Source of the DNA: Planctomycetaceae bacterium
Lineage (GTDB): Bacteria; Planctomycetota; Planctomycetia; Pirellulales; Thermoguttaceae
Reading direction: 5' to 3'
Length of the DNA stretch: 64,000 nucleotides
Assembly: GCA_021372005.1 (NCBI GenBank)
Contig: JAJFVC010000049.1
Coordinates: 1 to 64,000 of the forward strand
Shown here: positions 1 through 8,682 of the stretch, in pieces
How positions within the stretch are numbered: the stretch's first letter is position 1
Layout of the letters: each line of letters begins with the position of its first letter
Made by a program: the position numbers and the translations under genes
Notes under the pieces: model-generated
Databases searched by the model: none
Told to the model about the DNA's origin: nothing
Seen by the model: only the letters and a program-made list of their open reading frames with translations

Positions 1-2
1 AC

Positions 3-113
3 GGCCGCCGTTGGGATCGGCCCAACGCCACGGCTGTGGCGGCCCTGGATTCACTGGACAGAAACGGCCAATGGCGTCAAGTCTGGCCAAATGCCCGCTA
101 CGCCACGACTTAA
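3..113 (+). CDS. C-terminal end of an unidentified protein (partial)
   Basis: Frame 3 is open from the window edge to a TAA at 111-113 and gives 36 residues with codon use like the neighbouring genes; the last residues read NARYATT. The body of the gene lies upstream of the window, so neither family nor function can be named. The other two forward frames are also open for part of this stretch, so this frame is chosen on composition and on the plausible gene end before the next start at 231. Confidence 0.4.
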   Translation, partial: GRRWDRPNATAVAALDSLDRNGQWRQVWPNARYATT

Positions 114-230
114 CGCAGCCCAGAACGCTGGTCACGCACCGGCGACGGCGGCATTTGTCTTTCGGGGTTGGATAAGGTACACTTTTTGGTTGAGAAAAAA
201 GGCCGTTCCCGCGCTGTTGGAGAATCGTCG

Positions 231-1202
231 ATGAGCGCTCCTTGGATTACGTATCGTCCGAACTTGAAGGTTTTGGATTGCACGATCCGCGACGGCGGGT
301 TGATCAACAGTCACGCTTTTGAGGACGGATTCGTTCGGGCGGTGTACGACGCTTGCGTGGCGGCGGGCATCGACTACATGGAGGTCGGCTACAAGGCGTC
401 GAAGAAACTTTTCGCGCGCGACAAGCACGGCGCGTGGAAGTTTTGCGACGAGGACGACATCCGACGCATCGTGGGCGACAATCCGACGCCGTTGAAACTA
501 GCCGCGATGGCCGACGCCGCGAAGTCCGATTGGCGGACCGACATCCTGCCGAAGCGCGACAGCGTGCTCGACATGATCCGCGTGGCGTTTTACGCCAACC
601 AAGTGCCCGAGGCCGTCGACATGATCCGCGACGCCGCCGACAAGGGCTACGAGGTGTCGGCCAATCTGATGGCCGCGTCGACCGTCACCGACACGGAAAT
701 GGACCAGGTGTTGGAGGTGATCGCGCAGACGCCGGCCAGCACGTTGGTCGTGGTCGACAGCTACGGCTCGATGTACGCCGAGCAGGTCGAGCGGTTGGTC
801 AAGAAGTATCTGGAGTTCGGCAAGGCCACCGGCAAGGAAGTGGGCATCCACGCCCACAACAACCAGCAGTTGGCGTTCGCCAACACGATCGAGGCGATCA
901 TTCACGGGGCCGAGCGGGCCGACGCCTCGATGGCCGGGTTGGGACGCGGCGCCGGCAATTGCTCGATGGAATTGTTGATCGGGTTCCTACGCAATCCGAA
1001 GTTTCGCATCCGGCCGGTCTATCAGGTCGTCGAAGAGCAGTTGCTGCCGTTGAGCCGGACGGTCGAGTGGGGGCCGTATGCGCAGTACGTCATCACGGGC
1101 CAGTTGAATCAACATCCGCGCACCGCGATCGCCGCGCGGACCGGCGACACCCGGGACCGCTACGTCGATTTTTACGACAAGCTGACGGGCGAAGAACTGT
1201 GA
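231..1202 (+). CDS. HMGL-like (DRE-TIM metallolyase) aldolase family protein
   Basis: Predicted 323-residue cytosolic enzyme of the pyruvate-carboxyltransferase/HMG-CoA lyase fold. The diagnostic first-strand motif LDCTIRDGG is at residues 15-23 (metal-binding Asp16, catalytic Arg20) and the second metal motif HAHNN is near residue 208. This points to a divalent-metal-dependent aldol or Claisen reaction, nearest in feel to 4-hydroxy-2-oxovalerate aldolase-like proteins; the substrate cannot be read from sequence. ATG 231 is preferred because GGAG lies 8 nt upstream; an in-frame extension to 168 has no such site. It stands alone, convergent with the next gene, so context does not help with its pathway. 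Confidence 0.8.
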   Translation: MSAPWITYRPNLKVLDCTIRDGGLINSHAFEDGFVRAVYDACVAAGIDYMEVGYKASKKLFARDKHGAWKFCDEDDIRRIVGDNPTPLKLAAMADAAKSDWRTDILPKRDSVLDMIRVAFYANQVPEAVDMIRDAADKGYEVSANLMAASTVTDTEMDQVLEVIAQTPASTLVVVDSYGSMYAEQVERLVKKYLEFGKATGKEVGIHAHNNQQLAFANTIEAIIHGAERADASMAGLGRGAGNCSMELLIGFLRNPKFRIRPVYQVVEEQLLPLSRTVEWGPYAQYVITGQLNQHPRTAIAARTGDTRDRYVDFYDKLTGEEL

Positions 1203-1239
1203 GCGACCTGCTTGTCCGCCATTTTTCACCCAGAAACGC

Positions 1240-2724
1240 TCAGCCGTGCGTGGGATCGGTTTCGCTTGCGGGCTGGTTCGTTTTGCTCCATTCCAGCAGC
1301 ACGCGGCGCGGTTTCGGCAATTCGAGCGACGTGGGACAGAGCCGGTCTTTCGAGCGAGCGCCGACCGGAAGTTGTTGGAGGAACTCGCGCGAGGCGCGAT
1401 CGAGCATCAGCACTTCGCTTTTCGCGTCGGGATTGTTGCGCGGATGAATCACGATGGTCACGTCCGCGCCCTCTTTGACGCGGCGGCGGATCTCGTCCAG
1501 GGCGGCTTGCTCTTGCGGACGCAAACCGGCCGGTCCGGCGGCCGACGTCATGGACGCCATGGCGAGCGGCTCGGACACGTTGGGCATCGACTTCGGCATT
1601 GTCAGCGGCATCGGCGGAGGCGTCACAGCGGCCAGTGACGCCGGCGGCGCGGCCTGCGTCGAATTCTCGCCCGACTTGTAGACGAACTCCAATTGGCGTT
1701 GATCCAGTTCGGCGTAGATGGAACCCAACGCGGCGAACAGTCCTTCTTTATCGCCCGGATCGGCCGCGTTGCAGACGCCGATCATGTAGCCTTCGTTGGA
1801 AAACAGTCCGCCGCCGCTGCGCCCTTCGACCGGTTGGCCGGCCACTTGGACGTTGGGCGCGCCGACGAATTTGTTCAATGAGGTCACTTGACTGTGTTGC
1901 ACGCTGGGCGTTTGGCCGTTGTTGCAACCGACGCTCACGACCGGTATGCCCGGCTGCACCCGATAGCTCGGCGGTGCGACGCGGGCCGCGGTGACGGGAC
2001 CGGGCGTTTGGATGGCGATCAGGCCCAGGTCGGGCTTCGCGTTGCCTTCCGCGCCGTTCAGGTCGGGCACGCTGTAGGAAACCAATCGTCCGACCGCCTG
2101 TTGCGGGCCGTTGGGTCCGAACAGATCGACCTCGATCCGGCCTTGGCCTTTCGAGTCGCGGAAAATGTGGCCGCAAGTGAGAATCAGGGCTTGGCCGTCG
2201 CGGGCGTCGATGATCGTGCCCGAGCCGCACGAGTGACCGTCGGGGTCTTCAACGCGGATGCGCACGCTGGCGGCCAACGCGGCGGCGTCGACCGGCGAGG
2301 CGGGCGTCGTCGGCAAAGGTTGCTGCGCGTTGGGCATTGGGGCGTTGAACGAGGCGGGCTGCACGGGCGAGTTTTGCGTGTTCTGCGCGATGGCGGACGC
2401 CTGCGCGACGGCCGACGTTCCCGTCTTGCACATCCGTTCGAGCCGGCTGTAGGTGGTGCCGCCGATCACGCGATCCACCTCTTGGCCGTCGACGACCATG
2501 ACGAAGCACGGGATCGGTCCGATGCGATATTTCGACACGAGCGCTTGGTTTTGACTTTTTTCGACGTTGATGCGTTGCACCGGATATCCGGCGTCGACCA
2601 ACGCCTGCACGGTCGGCTGCATGGCCCGACACGGTCCGCAATGATCGCCGTAAAAATCCAACAGCACGGTCTGTCCGGCGCCCGAAAGCATCAGGGCCGC
2701 CAGGGCCACTTGCATGGAGACCAT
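1240..2724 (-). CDS. thioredoxin-trypsin-like protease fusion protein
   Basis: 494-residue two-domain protein. A short hydrophobic N-terminus is followed at once by a thioredoxin fold with redox motif CGPC at residues 29-32. A linker rich in Ala, Pro and Gln leads to a chymotrypsin-fold protease in which the triad is visible: His in LTCGH, Asp in DLGLIAI, Ser in GRSGGGLF. A low-complexity Pro/Ala/Met tail follows. ATG 2724 is chosen because GGAGGG sits just upstream; a longer ORF to 2838 has no ribosome site. The first residues could be a signal peptide, which would place both domains outside the cytoplasm, but that is uncertain. A redox-linked quality-control role is inferred. Confidence 0.75.
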   Translation of the reverse strand: MVSMQVALAALMLSGAGQTVLLDFYGDHCGPCRAMQPTVQALVDAGYPVQRINVEKSQNQALVSKYRIGPIPCFVMVVDGQEVDRVIGGTTYSRLERMCKTGTSAVAQASAIAQNTQNSPVQPASFNAPMPNAQQPLPTTPASPVDAAALAASVRIRVEDPDGHSCGSGTIIDARDGQALILTCGHIFRDSKGQGRIEVDLFGPNGPQQAVGRLVSYSVPDLNGAEGNAKPDLGLIAIQTPGPVTAARVAPPSYRVQPGIPVVSVGCNNGQTPSVQHSQVTSLNKFVGAPNVQVAGQPVEGRSGGGLFSNEGYMIGVCNAADPGDKEGLFAALGSIYAELDQRQLEFVYKSGENSTQAAPPASLAAVTPPPMPLTMPKSMPNVSEPLAMASMTSAAGPAGLRPQEQAALDEIRRRVKEGADVTIVIHPRNNPDAKSEVLMLDRASREFLQQLPVGARSKDRLCPTSLELPKPRRVLLEWSKTNQPASETDPTHG

Positions 2725-2788
2725 TGGATCCCTCCAAAATGTGGGAGGCGAATTCCATTTCGCCTGCGAAAACAAGAAGTAGTGCCGT

Positions 2789-2802
2789 TCGGAAATTTCC
2801 GA
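2789..2802. promoter_or_regulatory. 14-bp perfect palindrome, candidate operator
   Basis: TCGGAAATTTCCGA reads the same on both strands. It lies 65 bp upstream of the thioredoxin-protease start, in the divergent space shared with the ROK kinase gene. A symmetric site of this length suits a homodimeric repressor or activator; no matching known operator is recognised. Confidence 0.4.
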
Positions 2803-2925
2803 GGAGGCGGCATTGTCGCCGTCGCGGCCATTCGACACAAGCGCAAATTTCGTGGATTTCCCGATTTTTGCCGAGAAAGACGGCTTTTTCTATGCGACAA
2901 AAGGCTGCTTCGGTGCGAAAAATAG

Positions 2926-2954
2926 TTGAACGTGCCACCGCCGGAGGGTACGAT
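2926..2954 (+). promoter_or_regulatory. sigma-70-type promoter of the ROK kinase gene
   Basis: A -35 TTGAAC at 2926-2931 and a -10 TACGAT at 2949-2954 are separated by 17 bp. Transcription would start near 2961, just ahead of the ribosome site GGAAGGGAG at 2971-2979. Confidence 0.55.
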
Positions 2955-2982
2955 AAATTGTTCCAATGACGGAAGGGAGCCA

Positions 2983-4032
2983 ATGCCCATGACGCAGACG
3001 CGACAGTTCATTCCGATGCGCGAGGCCCAGTGGCCGTTCTTCGTGGGCGTCGACCTTGGCGGAACCGGGGCCAAAGTCGGCGTGATCGACAATTTGGGCC
3101 GCCCGTTGTCTTGGCTTTCCATTCCCACCGAGGCCGCCAAGGGGCCGGAGGCCGCGTCGCAACGAATCGGTCAGGCCGTGCTGAAGGCGATTGCCGACGC
3201 AGACTTGCAGCCGGCGGCCATCGCGCGGGTTGGGCTTGGGTCGGCCGGCATCTTGGACACGGCGTCGGGCATCTTGGTTAAGCCGGTCAACTTAAAAGGT
3301 TGGGAAATGTTTCCCCTTCGTGAGTGGGTGTCCGCCCATTGCGGACTGCCGGTCACGCTGGTCAACGATGCGAACGCCGCCGCGTATGGCGAGTTTTGGA
3401 TCGGTTCGGGCCGAGACTTTCGGAGCATGGTGTTTCTCACCTTGGGCACGGGCATCGGCTGCGGCATCATTGTGGACGACACGGTGATCGAGGGCGTCAA
3501 TGGGCACGGCGCGGAATGCGGTCACATGGTGATCGACTATGCCGACGACGCCCGAATGTGCGGCTGCGGACAGCGAGGACATTTGGAGGCGTATGCCAGC
3601 GCGACGGCGGTCATTCATCGGATGAGCGAGGCGTTGGAGTCGGAGCGGCCCAGTTCGCTTCGTCGGCGGGTGGCCGAGGGATGCCCCTTGACGCCGAAAC
3701 TGCTGGCCGAGGAGGCCGAAGCCGGTGACGCGATGTCGTTGCAGTTGATCGCCGAGACGGCGCGATTTTTGGCGGTGGGCATCGTCAATCTGATGCACAC
3801 GATCGACCCCAGCGGCGTATTGTTGGGCGGGGCCATGACATTCGGCGGACATGACACAACCTTGGGACTTCGCTTTTTGGGCTGGGTCAAACAGGAAGTC
3901 AATCGCCGGGCGTTTCCGATGTTGGCCGCGCGGACCGTGATCGATTTCGCCACGCTCGGCGGCGACGCCGGCTACATCGGCGCGGCGGGCATGGCAAGGC
4001 TCGAACACGGCAAACTGTCGCGCGGCAGGTAG
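2983..4032 (+). CDS. ROK-family sugar kinase (glucokinase-like)
   Basis: About 350 residues with the actin/hexokinase-like ATPase fold. The phosphate-1 loop reads GVDLGGTGAKVGV near the N-terminus. The ROK zinc motif is intact in the middle: His in ECGHM followed by CGCGQRGHLE. These support ATP-dependent phosphorylation of glucose or a related sugar; there is no N-terminal winged-helix domain, so it is a kinase rather than a NagC-type repressor. Two in-frame ATGs at 2983 and 2989 follow the purine run at 2971-2979 and cannot be separated by sequence. Its own promoter is visible upstream and the gene is convergent with rsmE. Confidence 0.88.
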   Translation: MPMTQTRQFIPMREAQWPFFVGVDLGGTGAKVGVIDNLGRPLSWLSIPTEAAKGPEAASQRIGQAVLKAIADADLQPAAIARVGLGSAGILDTASGILVKPVNLKGWEMFPLREWVSAHCGLPVTLVNDANAAAYGEFWIGSGRDFRSMVFLTLGTGIGCGIIVDDTVIEGVNGHGAECGHMVIDYADDARMCGCGQRGHLEAYASATAVIHRMSEALESERPSSLRRRVAEGCPLTPKLLAEEAEAGDAMSLQLIAETARFLAVGIVNLMHTIDPSGVLLGGAMTFGGHDTTLGLRFLGWVKQEVNRRAFPMLAARTVIDFATLGGDAGYIGAAGMARLEHGKLSRGR

Positions 4033-4092
4033 CGCACCGCATCGCCTTTTTTCGTTTTGTGATCCGCGCCTCTTCGGACGAGCGAGCGGAGA

Positions 4093-4818
4093 CTACGGGG
4101 CGGCGTAGGGAAACGAGACGACCATGGCGGCCAGCATTAGCGCGGCGGTTTCAACCCGGAGAATTCGCGGGCCCAGGTCGACCGTGTGCCAGCCGACCAG
4201 CACGGCCGCGGACACCTCTTGACCGGTCAGTCCGCCCTCGGGCCCGATGGCCAGCCACACGCGCTCCGGTCGTTGGTCGGGCAGCGGCAAATGCGGGCCG
4301 CGATGGAAACCCTCGGGCTGGGCCAGCAGCCGGCAGGGCGCGTCGGCGGTTGTTTCGATCAGTTCGGTCCAATCGCGCGGCGACTCGATCGACATCAGCC
4401 GATTGCGCCCGCACTGTTTGGACGCCTCGACGACCGCGCGTCGAAGTCGTGCGATCGCTTGTTCGACGGGCTGAGCGACGCCGCGCTGAGTGTGCAGCGG
4501 CACGATCCGCGTCACGCCCAGCTCGACCGCTTTTTCAATCAGCCATCGTTGGCGGTCGCCCTTCGGCAGCGCGACGGCCAACGTTACGTCCATCGGCAAT
4601 TCACGATCGACCGGATGTCGCTCGCCGGCCAGCAGTTCGACCTCATTGCGGCCGACTCGTTCGACCGTGGCCGGAAACTCGGCGCCCGAGCCGTCGAACA
4701 ACACGACCGCCATGCCCGGCGCGGCGCGCATCACGTGGATCAAATGATGGGCCTCGGGACCGGCGAGCGTCACGTGGCCGGGCGAAATGGGTTCGTCGAC
4801 GAAATAGCGATCGGCCAT
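4093..4818 (-). CDS. rsmE: 16S rRNA m3U1498 methyltransferase RsmE
   Basis: 241-residue SPOUT methyltransferase that methylates N3 of U1498 in 16S rRNA. Visible family signatures are the N-terminal PUA-like region with EAHHLIHVMR, the central LPKGDRQRWLIEKAVELGV block, and the SAM-binding knot with IGPEGGL and LGPRILRVETA. Length is normal. The start codon has no Shine-Dalgarno sequence; instead a C-rich heptad element (on the sense strand) runs up to the ATG. Confidence 0.93.
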   Translation of the reverse strand: MADRYFVDEPISPGHVTLAGPEAHHLIHVMRAAPGMAVVLFDGSGAEFPATVERVGRNEVELLAGERHPVDRELPMDVTLAVALPKGDRQRWLIEKAVELGVTRIVPLHTQRGVAQPVEQAIARLRRAVVEASKQCGRNRLMSIESPRDWTELIETTADAPCRLLAQPEGFHRGPHLPLPDQRPERVWLAIGPEGGLTGQEVSAAVLVGWHTVDLGPRILRVETAALMLAAMVVSFPYAAP

Positions 4819-4858
4819 GAATGGGGACGGGAGGTTAGGGACGGGGGATTGGAGGTTT
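4819..4858 (-). repeat. period-7 C-rich element abutting the rsmE start
   Basis: On the plus strand this is a string of G-rich heptads of the type TGGGGAC, TAGGGAC and GGGGGAT in 7-bp register. On the rsmE sense strand it is a C-rich tract ending directly at the start codon. The same element type recurs at 13326, 14388, 15367, 15808, 48046, 58704 and, with period 14, at 59491. Confidence 0.6.
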
Positions 4859-5012
4859 CAGTTTAGCGATTGCAATCGTGTGGCGACAGGGACGGACGGG
4901 GGGGGATTTTTTCTTGACGGGGCCGATCGCACGACCTGGCGACGGCTCAAGTTTTCTGTCCGATTGTACCGACAAGAACGGATATACGGGAAATACTGCC
5001 TCGGGAGGCGTC

Positions 5013-5813
5013 ATGTACCAGGAACATTGGGGCATTTCAGACTCGCCCTTCATGGGGATGCTCGATCCGAAATTCTTTTATCAGAGTCCGACGCACGACG
5101 AGGCGTTGGCCCGGCTGCATTTTCTTGTCGAGCAACGGCGTCGGCTGGGCGTGTTGGTGGGCCCGTCGGGCAGCGGCAAGTCGCTGCTGCTGGAGGTGTT
5201 TTGCGAGCAACTGCGGCGCGAGGGGTTTGGGACGGCGAAATTGAGCCTGCTGGGCGTCGAGCCGGCGGAGTTGCTTTGGCGATTGGCGTCCGATTGGCAC
5301 GTGGCGTTGAACCCGACCCGATCGCTGGCGGCGTTGTGGCGGACGGTCGGCGATCGGCTCTGCGAGTATCGGTATCAGCGGCTCGGCGCCGTGGTGTTGT
5401 TGGACGATGTCGATCAGGCCGAGCCGGACGTGATGCGTCAGGTGATGCGGCTGGTCCGATTCGATCCTTCGCCCGACGCGCGGCTGACCATTGTTTTGGC
5501 CGGTCGCAACGAGGGCGTTGCGCGATTGGATCCTTGGCTGCTCGATCGGGTGGATTTGCGGATCGAGTTGGAGCCGTGGGATTCGGCCGATTTGAAAAAA
5601 TATCTAACGACGTCGTTGGCCAAGGCGGGCCGCAAGTCGCCGGTGTTCGCCGAGTCGGGGGTCGCTCGACTGCACGAACTTTCACATGGGATTCCGCGTC
5701 GCGCGGCGCAACTGGCCGATCTGGCGCTGGTAGCCGGGGCGGGCCAGGAACTCAAACGCATCGACGCCGACGTGGTCGAAGAGGTTTTTCAAGAGTTGAG
5801 CGCCGCTCATTGA
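5013..5813 (+). CDS. ExeA/GspA-like AAA ATPase
   Basis: 266-residue P-loop ATPase of the family found in secretion-associated ExeA and in MuB/TniB-like helpers. The N-terminal MYQEHWGISDSPF is typical of ExeA-like proteins. Walker A GPSGSGKS is at residues 50-57, Walker B VVLLDDVDQ near 128-136, and a sensor-like Arg/Asn region (LAGRNEG) follows. There is no C-terminal peptidoglycan-binding domain. The start at 5013 follows GGGAGG. No secretion or transposition genes adjoin it, so the role remains open; ATP-dependent assembly in the cytoplasm is inferred only from family. Confidence 0.78.
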   Translation: MYQEHWGISDSPFMGMLDPKFFYQSPTHDEALARLHFLVEQRRRLGVLVGPSGSGKSLLLEVFCEQLRREGFGTAKLSLLGVEPAELLWRLASDWHVALNPTRSLAALWRTVGDRLCEYRYQRLGAVVLLDDVDQAEPDVMRQVMRLVRFDPSPDARLTIVLAGRNEGVARLDPWLLDRVDLRIELEPWDSADLKKYLTTSLAKAGRKSPVFAESGVARLHELSHGIPRRAAQLADLALVAGAGQELKRIDADVVEEVFQELSAAH

Positions 5814-5834
5814 TCGCGTCCAGTTTCATTTGGT

Positions 5835-7055
5835 TTAATACCGTCCTCGATAGTTTTTGATTTCTCGCTGTGACGTTCGCGGGGCGGCGCCGGACGGACC
5901 GTTGGCCATCGGTGTCGAGTCGCCTTTGCATTCGACGAACACCAGCAGATCGGCGCGGGCCGGCGTGGATCCGATCGGCAGCGGAAGGCCCGGCACCAGC
6001 GGCGAACCGCCGTCGACGGGCATCGGCAACGCGACCATGCCCATGCCGACCAGCAAGACCTGGTCGATCGGCCAACGAAAACGTTCGCAGAAGCGGTAGT
6101 GGGTGAACTGGGGCGCTTCGATCTTCGTGCGTTGATGCGGCGACTCGCGCGTCGGCACGTCCATCAACACGGGAATCATTTTTTCGATCTGGTCGACGTC
6201 GCAGCGGACGACCGCGTCGATCATCCGGCGGTTGGCCGACAGCAGCGGGCTGAAATCCAGATTGAACCCTTCGTCCACCTGGCCTTGCGACGGTTCATAG
6301 CCGAGCGGTCCGTCGGGCCGCAGCAGAACGTCGCGCACGTAGGGCCGCCCGCGCATCATCGAGACCAGCGTCGATTGGCCGTTGTTGACCATCAGATACG
6401 GCGAGCTGTGTTCGCGATAGTCGCTGCGGCGTCGCAACTGGCCGGTCAACATGGCGGCGTCCTCTTTGGCCAGCACCCAGGCGCTGGCGCCGGGCGTTTG
6501 CACCGGCACGGATTTCAACAGCCGTTGGGCCGACGAACGCCAATTGGGGTTGTCGAGCGTCACCACGCGCAGCGAGAACGTGTACGTGGCGGCCTCGCTG
6601 CTGACGAACCGGTCGACCAAGTCGGCCACGACGTTTTGCATTTGCGGGGTGTGATAGACGCGCAGCGTGCGAGGGCTGGCGCTCAAAATGCCCAGCGGCT
6701 CGCTGTGCCACGCCTCGTAGCCGGTCTCGCGCAGGATCCAATCGACGATCGCTTGTTCGGGCCGCTTGGTCGTGGTGACGCGGGTCGTGTAGGCGCTGAT
6801 GTCGTATTCGCGCCAGATTTGGCCGGCGTCGTTGGGCAGCGCGGCGCTGCCGTCGCGGAATCGGGCGGGCGATGCGGCTTTCGACTCGATCGGTTCGAGG
6901 GCCGAGGCCTGTTGCACGGGATTTTTCTCTTGCGACAAACCGCTCGACTTGCGCCACGCGGCGATCCGTTCGTCCGTCGTCATGGAACTCTGGGCGCAAA
7001 GTGTCCCGACCGTCCCAAGCAGGACCAGCGTGGCCCAACCAAATTGCCGCAACAT
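5835..7055 (-). CDS. exported protein of unknown function
   Basis: 406 residues starting with a clear signal peptide (FGWATLVLLGTVGTLCAQ). ATG 7055 is preferred because AAGGAGG precedes it; an extension of ten residues to 7085 lacks a ribosome site. The middle contains a region (YHTPQMQNVVADLVDRFVSS) reminiscent of secretin/STN-like short domains of planctomycete exported proteins that compare results of paired computations, but I do not recognise a named family. No catalytic motif is visible. The gene is convergent with the ExeA-like ATPase. Confidence 0.6.
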   Translation of the reverse strand: MLRQFGWATLVLLGTVGTLCAQSSMTTDERIAAWRKSSGLSQEKNPVQQASALEPIESKAASPARFRDGSAALPNDAGQIWREYDISAYTTRVTTTKRPEQAIVDWILRETGYEAWHSEPLGILSASPRTLRVYHTPQMQNVVADLVDRFVSSEAATYTFSLRVVTLDNPNWRSSAQRLLKSVPVQTPGASAWVLAKEDAAMLTGQLRRRSDYREHSSPYLMVNNGQSTLVSMMRGRPYVRDVLLRPDGPLGYEPSQGQVDEGFNLDFSPLLSANRRMIDAVVRCDVDQIEKMIPVLMDVPTRESPHQRTKIEAPQFTHYRFCERFRWPIDQVLLVGMGMVALPMPVDGGSPLVPGLPLPIGSTPARADLLVFVECKGDSTPMANGPSGAAPRTSQREIKNYRGRY

Positions 7056-7106
7056 AGCCAGCCTCCTTGCCGACGTTGCCGCCAAAAAACAGAAATCCAG
7101 GCGCGG

Positions 7107-7135
7107 AGTATAAAGAGACGCCCGAGTTTGGGCAA
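7107..7135 (-). promoter_or_regulatory. sigma-70-type promoter of the 5835-7055 gene
   Basis: On the minus strand a -35 TTGCCC (7130-7135) and a -10 TATACT (7107-7112) are separated by 17 bp, about 50 bp upstream of the chosen ATG. Confidence 0.45.
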
Positions 7136-7295
7136 GAGCGATGTGAATAACTAGATTGAGGGGGCGTTGTGCGAAAATTACGACCGGACGTGACCGGCGG
7201 ATCGGTCGGGCGTACAGTTGTAATGAGGTGGGCTGCCAATAGGTTGGGGGGAACCAGGCCGCCGACGATGGCCTGACTCAGGAAGGAGTCAAATC

Positions 7296-7763
7296 ATGCC
7301 GCTCCGAAAACTGAAAGAATATCTCGACGGCCAGCAGGTCCGGTACGTGACGATCAACCACTCGCCGGCCTACACGGCGCAGGAAATCGCGGCGGCGGCC
7401 CACGTCCGCGGTCGGGAACTGGCCAAAACGGTCATGGTCACGTTGGACGGTCGACTGGCGATGGCGGTGTTGCCGGCCTCGCGCAAAATCAGCTTCGATC
7501 TGCTCGTCGAGGCGTCGGGCGCGCAGAAAGTCCAGCTTGCCAGCGAGCAAGCGTTTCGGGACATGTTTCCCGGTTGCGAAGTCGGAGCGATGCCGCCGTT
7601 CGGCAATCTGTTCGACATGGAGGTGTACGTTTCGACGTTGCTGACGGCCGACGAGGAGATTGTCTTCAACGCCGGCTCGCACACCGAGCTGCTCCGGCTC
7701 CCGTTCAAGGATTTCGAACGGCTCGTGCACCCAAAGATCGCGCGGCTGGCGTTCGGAGAGTGA
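7296..7763 (+). CDS. YbaK/ProX-type aminoacyl-tRNA deacylase
   Basis: 155-residue single-domain editing enzyme of the YbaK/EbsC fold, expected to hydrolyse mischarged tRNAs such as Ala- or Cys-tRNA(Pro). Family marks are the conserved Lys in ELAKTVMV and the loop GAMPPFGNLF, which corresponds to the GxxxPFG substrate pocket. The start follows AGGAAGGAG with good spacing. The gene stands alone and is followed by a long non-coding stretch. Confidence 0.8.
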   Translation: MPLRKLKEYLDGQQVRYVTINHSPAYTAQEIAAAAHVRGRELAKTVMVTLDGRLAMAVLPASRKISFDLLVEASGAQKVQLASEQAFRDMFPGCEVGAMPPFGNLFDMEVYVSTLLTADEEIVFNAGSHTELLRLPFKDFERLVHPKIARLAFGE

Positions 7764-8124
7764 ACGGGCCGAATCTCCGTCCTCAGTGCGGTATCGGGGC
7801 CATCCGCTCGGCGGCCATCTTTAGGGCGACCAAGCAGAGCGCCTGCTCGCCCGGCCCTCTAAAACCCTATTAGTTAACCTTCCAACTAGACCAAGGTTGG
7901 GGGGAGCACCTCAGAAAACAGGGGTCAAACATTGCCACTGGTCCGCCGCTGTCGAGCATCCGTCTTGCCGCTGCATCCGGGGGCGGTTGTGATGGTTGGT
8001 GGGGACCCCATCTGGATTGTTTTGCAAATTTTTGGTTATAAGGGATTTTTCGCGAGCACTTTTGCAGTCTCGACGCACTTATCTATAGAAACCAGTGAGC
8101 GACTTCTGACGCGGAGGTACGATT
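7764..8124. other. 361-bp intergenic stretch with a pgk-like gene relic
   Basis: No complete gene is seen. The left part holds a decayed pgk-like C-terminal coding end on the minus strand (7783-7860). Next comes an inverted repeat AACCTT/AAGGTT around 7876-7900. The right part is A+T-richer than the flanks and leads to the ECF sigma gene; no convincing -35/-10 pair was found there. Confidence 0.5.
7783..7860 (-). pseudogene. relic of a phosphoglycerate-kinase-like C-terminus
   Basis: Reading the minus strand into a TGA at 7783-7785 gives LVALKMAAERMAPIPH. The intact pgk gene ends LVALKMAAEKMGPKPHP. By hand alignment of 22 codons against 11634-11700, 47 of 66 bases and 14 of 22 residues match. 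The match fades upstream, and no start or body of a gene remains. It is therefore read as the tail of a lost pgk paralogue. Confidence 0.55.
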
Positions 8125-8130
8125 TTGACA

Positions 8131-8682
8131 ATGCGGGAACGTCCGGACGGTCAATTGGTGGCCGCCGCACGGGAAGGCGATGCCGAGAGTTTTGTAGAAC
8201 TATACCGCCGATATTATCCCGCGGCGGTCGGCATCGCCTATTCCACGTTGTCAGATCGGCACTTGGCCGAGGATGCTGCTCAAGAGGCATTTGCTATTGC
8301 GTGCCGAGATTTGAGACGCCTCCGACGAGGCGACAAGTTCGCTCACTGGCTCAACGCGATCTGTCGCAAGGTGGCATGTCGTCTAATGAAGTGGAAGTCA
8401 CAAAGCGGCTTGCCGGAAAATTTGCTGTCAACAGCTAATCAAGCCGATGCTGACGCAGAGTCCCGCGAGGATCGTGCGAGGCTAGTGCGGCAAGCCATGC
8501 ACCGATTGTCGGCAAGCGCCAGGGAAATTGTGGTGTTGCGTTACTTTAGCGGCCTGACCCACGAGCAGATCAGCAGGGTTTTGGGCATCTCCGACCGAGC
8601 CGTTTACAGTCGGCTTTGTCGAGCCAGGCGCAAGATGGCCGATTTCCTAAGACACAACGGCGTCGGAAGGAGGGAACCATGA
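8131..8682 (+). CDS. ECF RNA polymerase sigma factor
   Basis: About 183 residues. Region 2 is seen in ESFVELYRRYYPAAVG and HLAEDAAQEAFAIACRDL, region 4 in LSASAREIVVLRYFSGL followed by the helix-turn-helix HEQISRVLGISDRAVYSRL. It should direct polymerase to stress or envelope promoters when released by the partner gene, which begins in its stop codon (ATGA, 8679-8682). A TTG at 8125 is closer to the GGAGGT site (8113-8118) and may be the true start. Base use in this pair is visibly more A+T-rich than in neighbours. Confidence 0.88.
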   Translation: MRERPDGQLVAAAREGDAESFVELYRRYYPAAVGIAYSTLSDRHLAEDAAQEAFAIACRDLRRLRRGDKFAHWLNAICRKVACRLMKWKSQSGLPENLLSTANQADADAESREDRARLVRQAMHRLSASAREIVVLRYFSGLTHEQISRVLGISDRAVYSRLCRARRKMADFLRHNGVGRREP

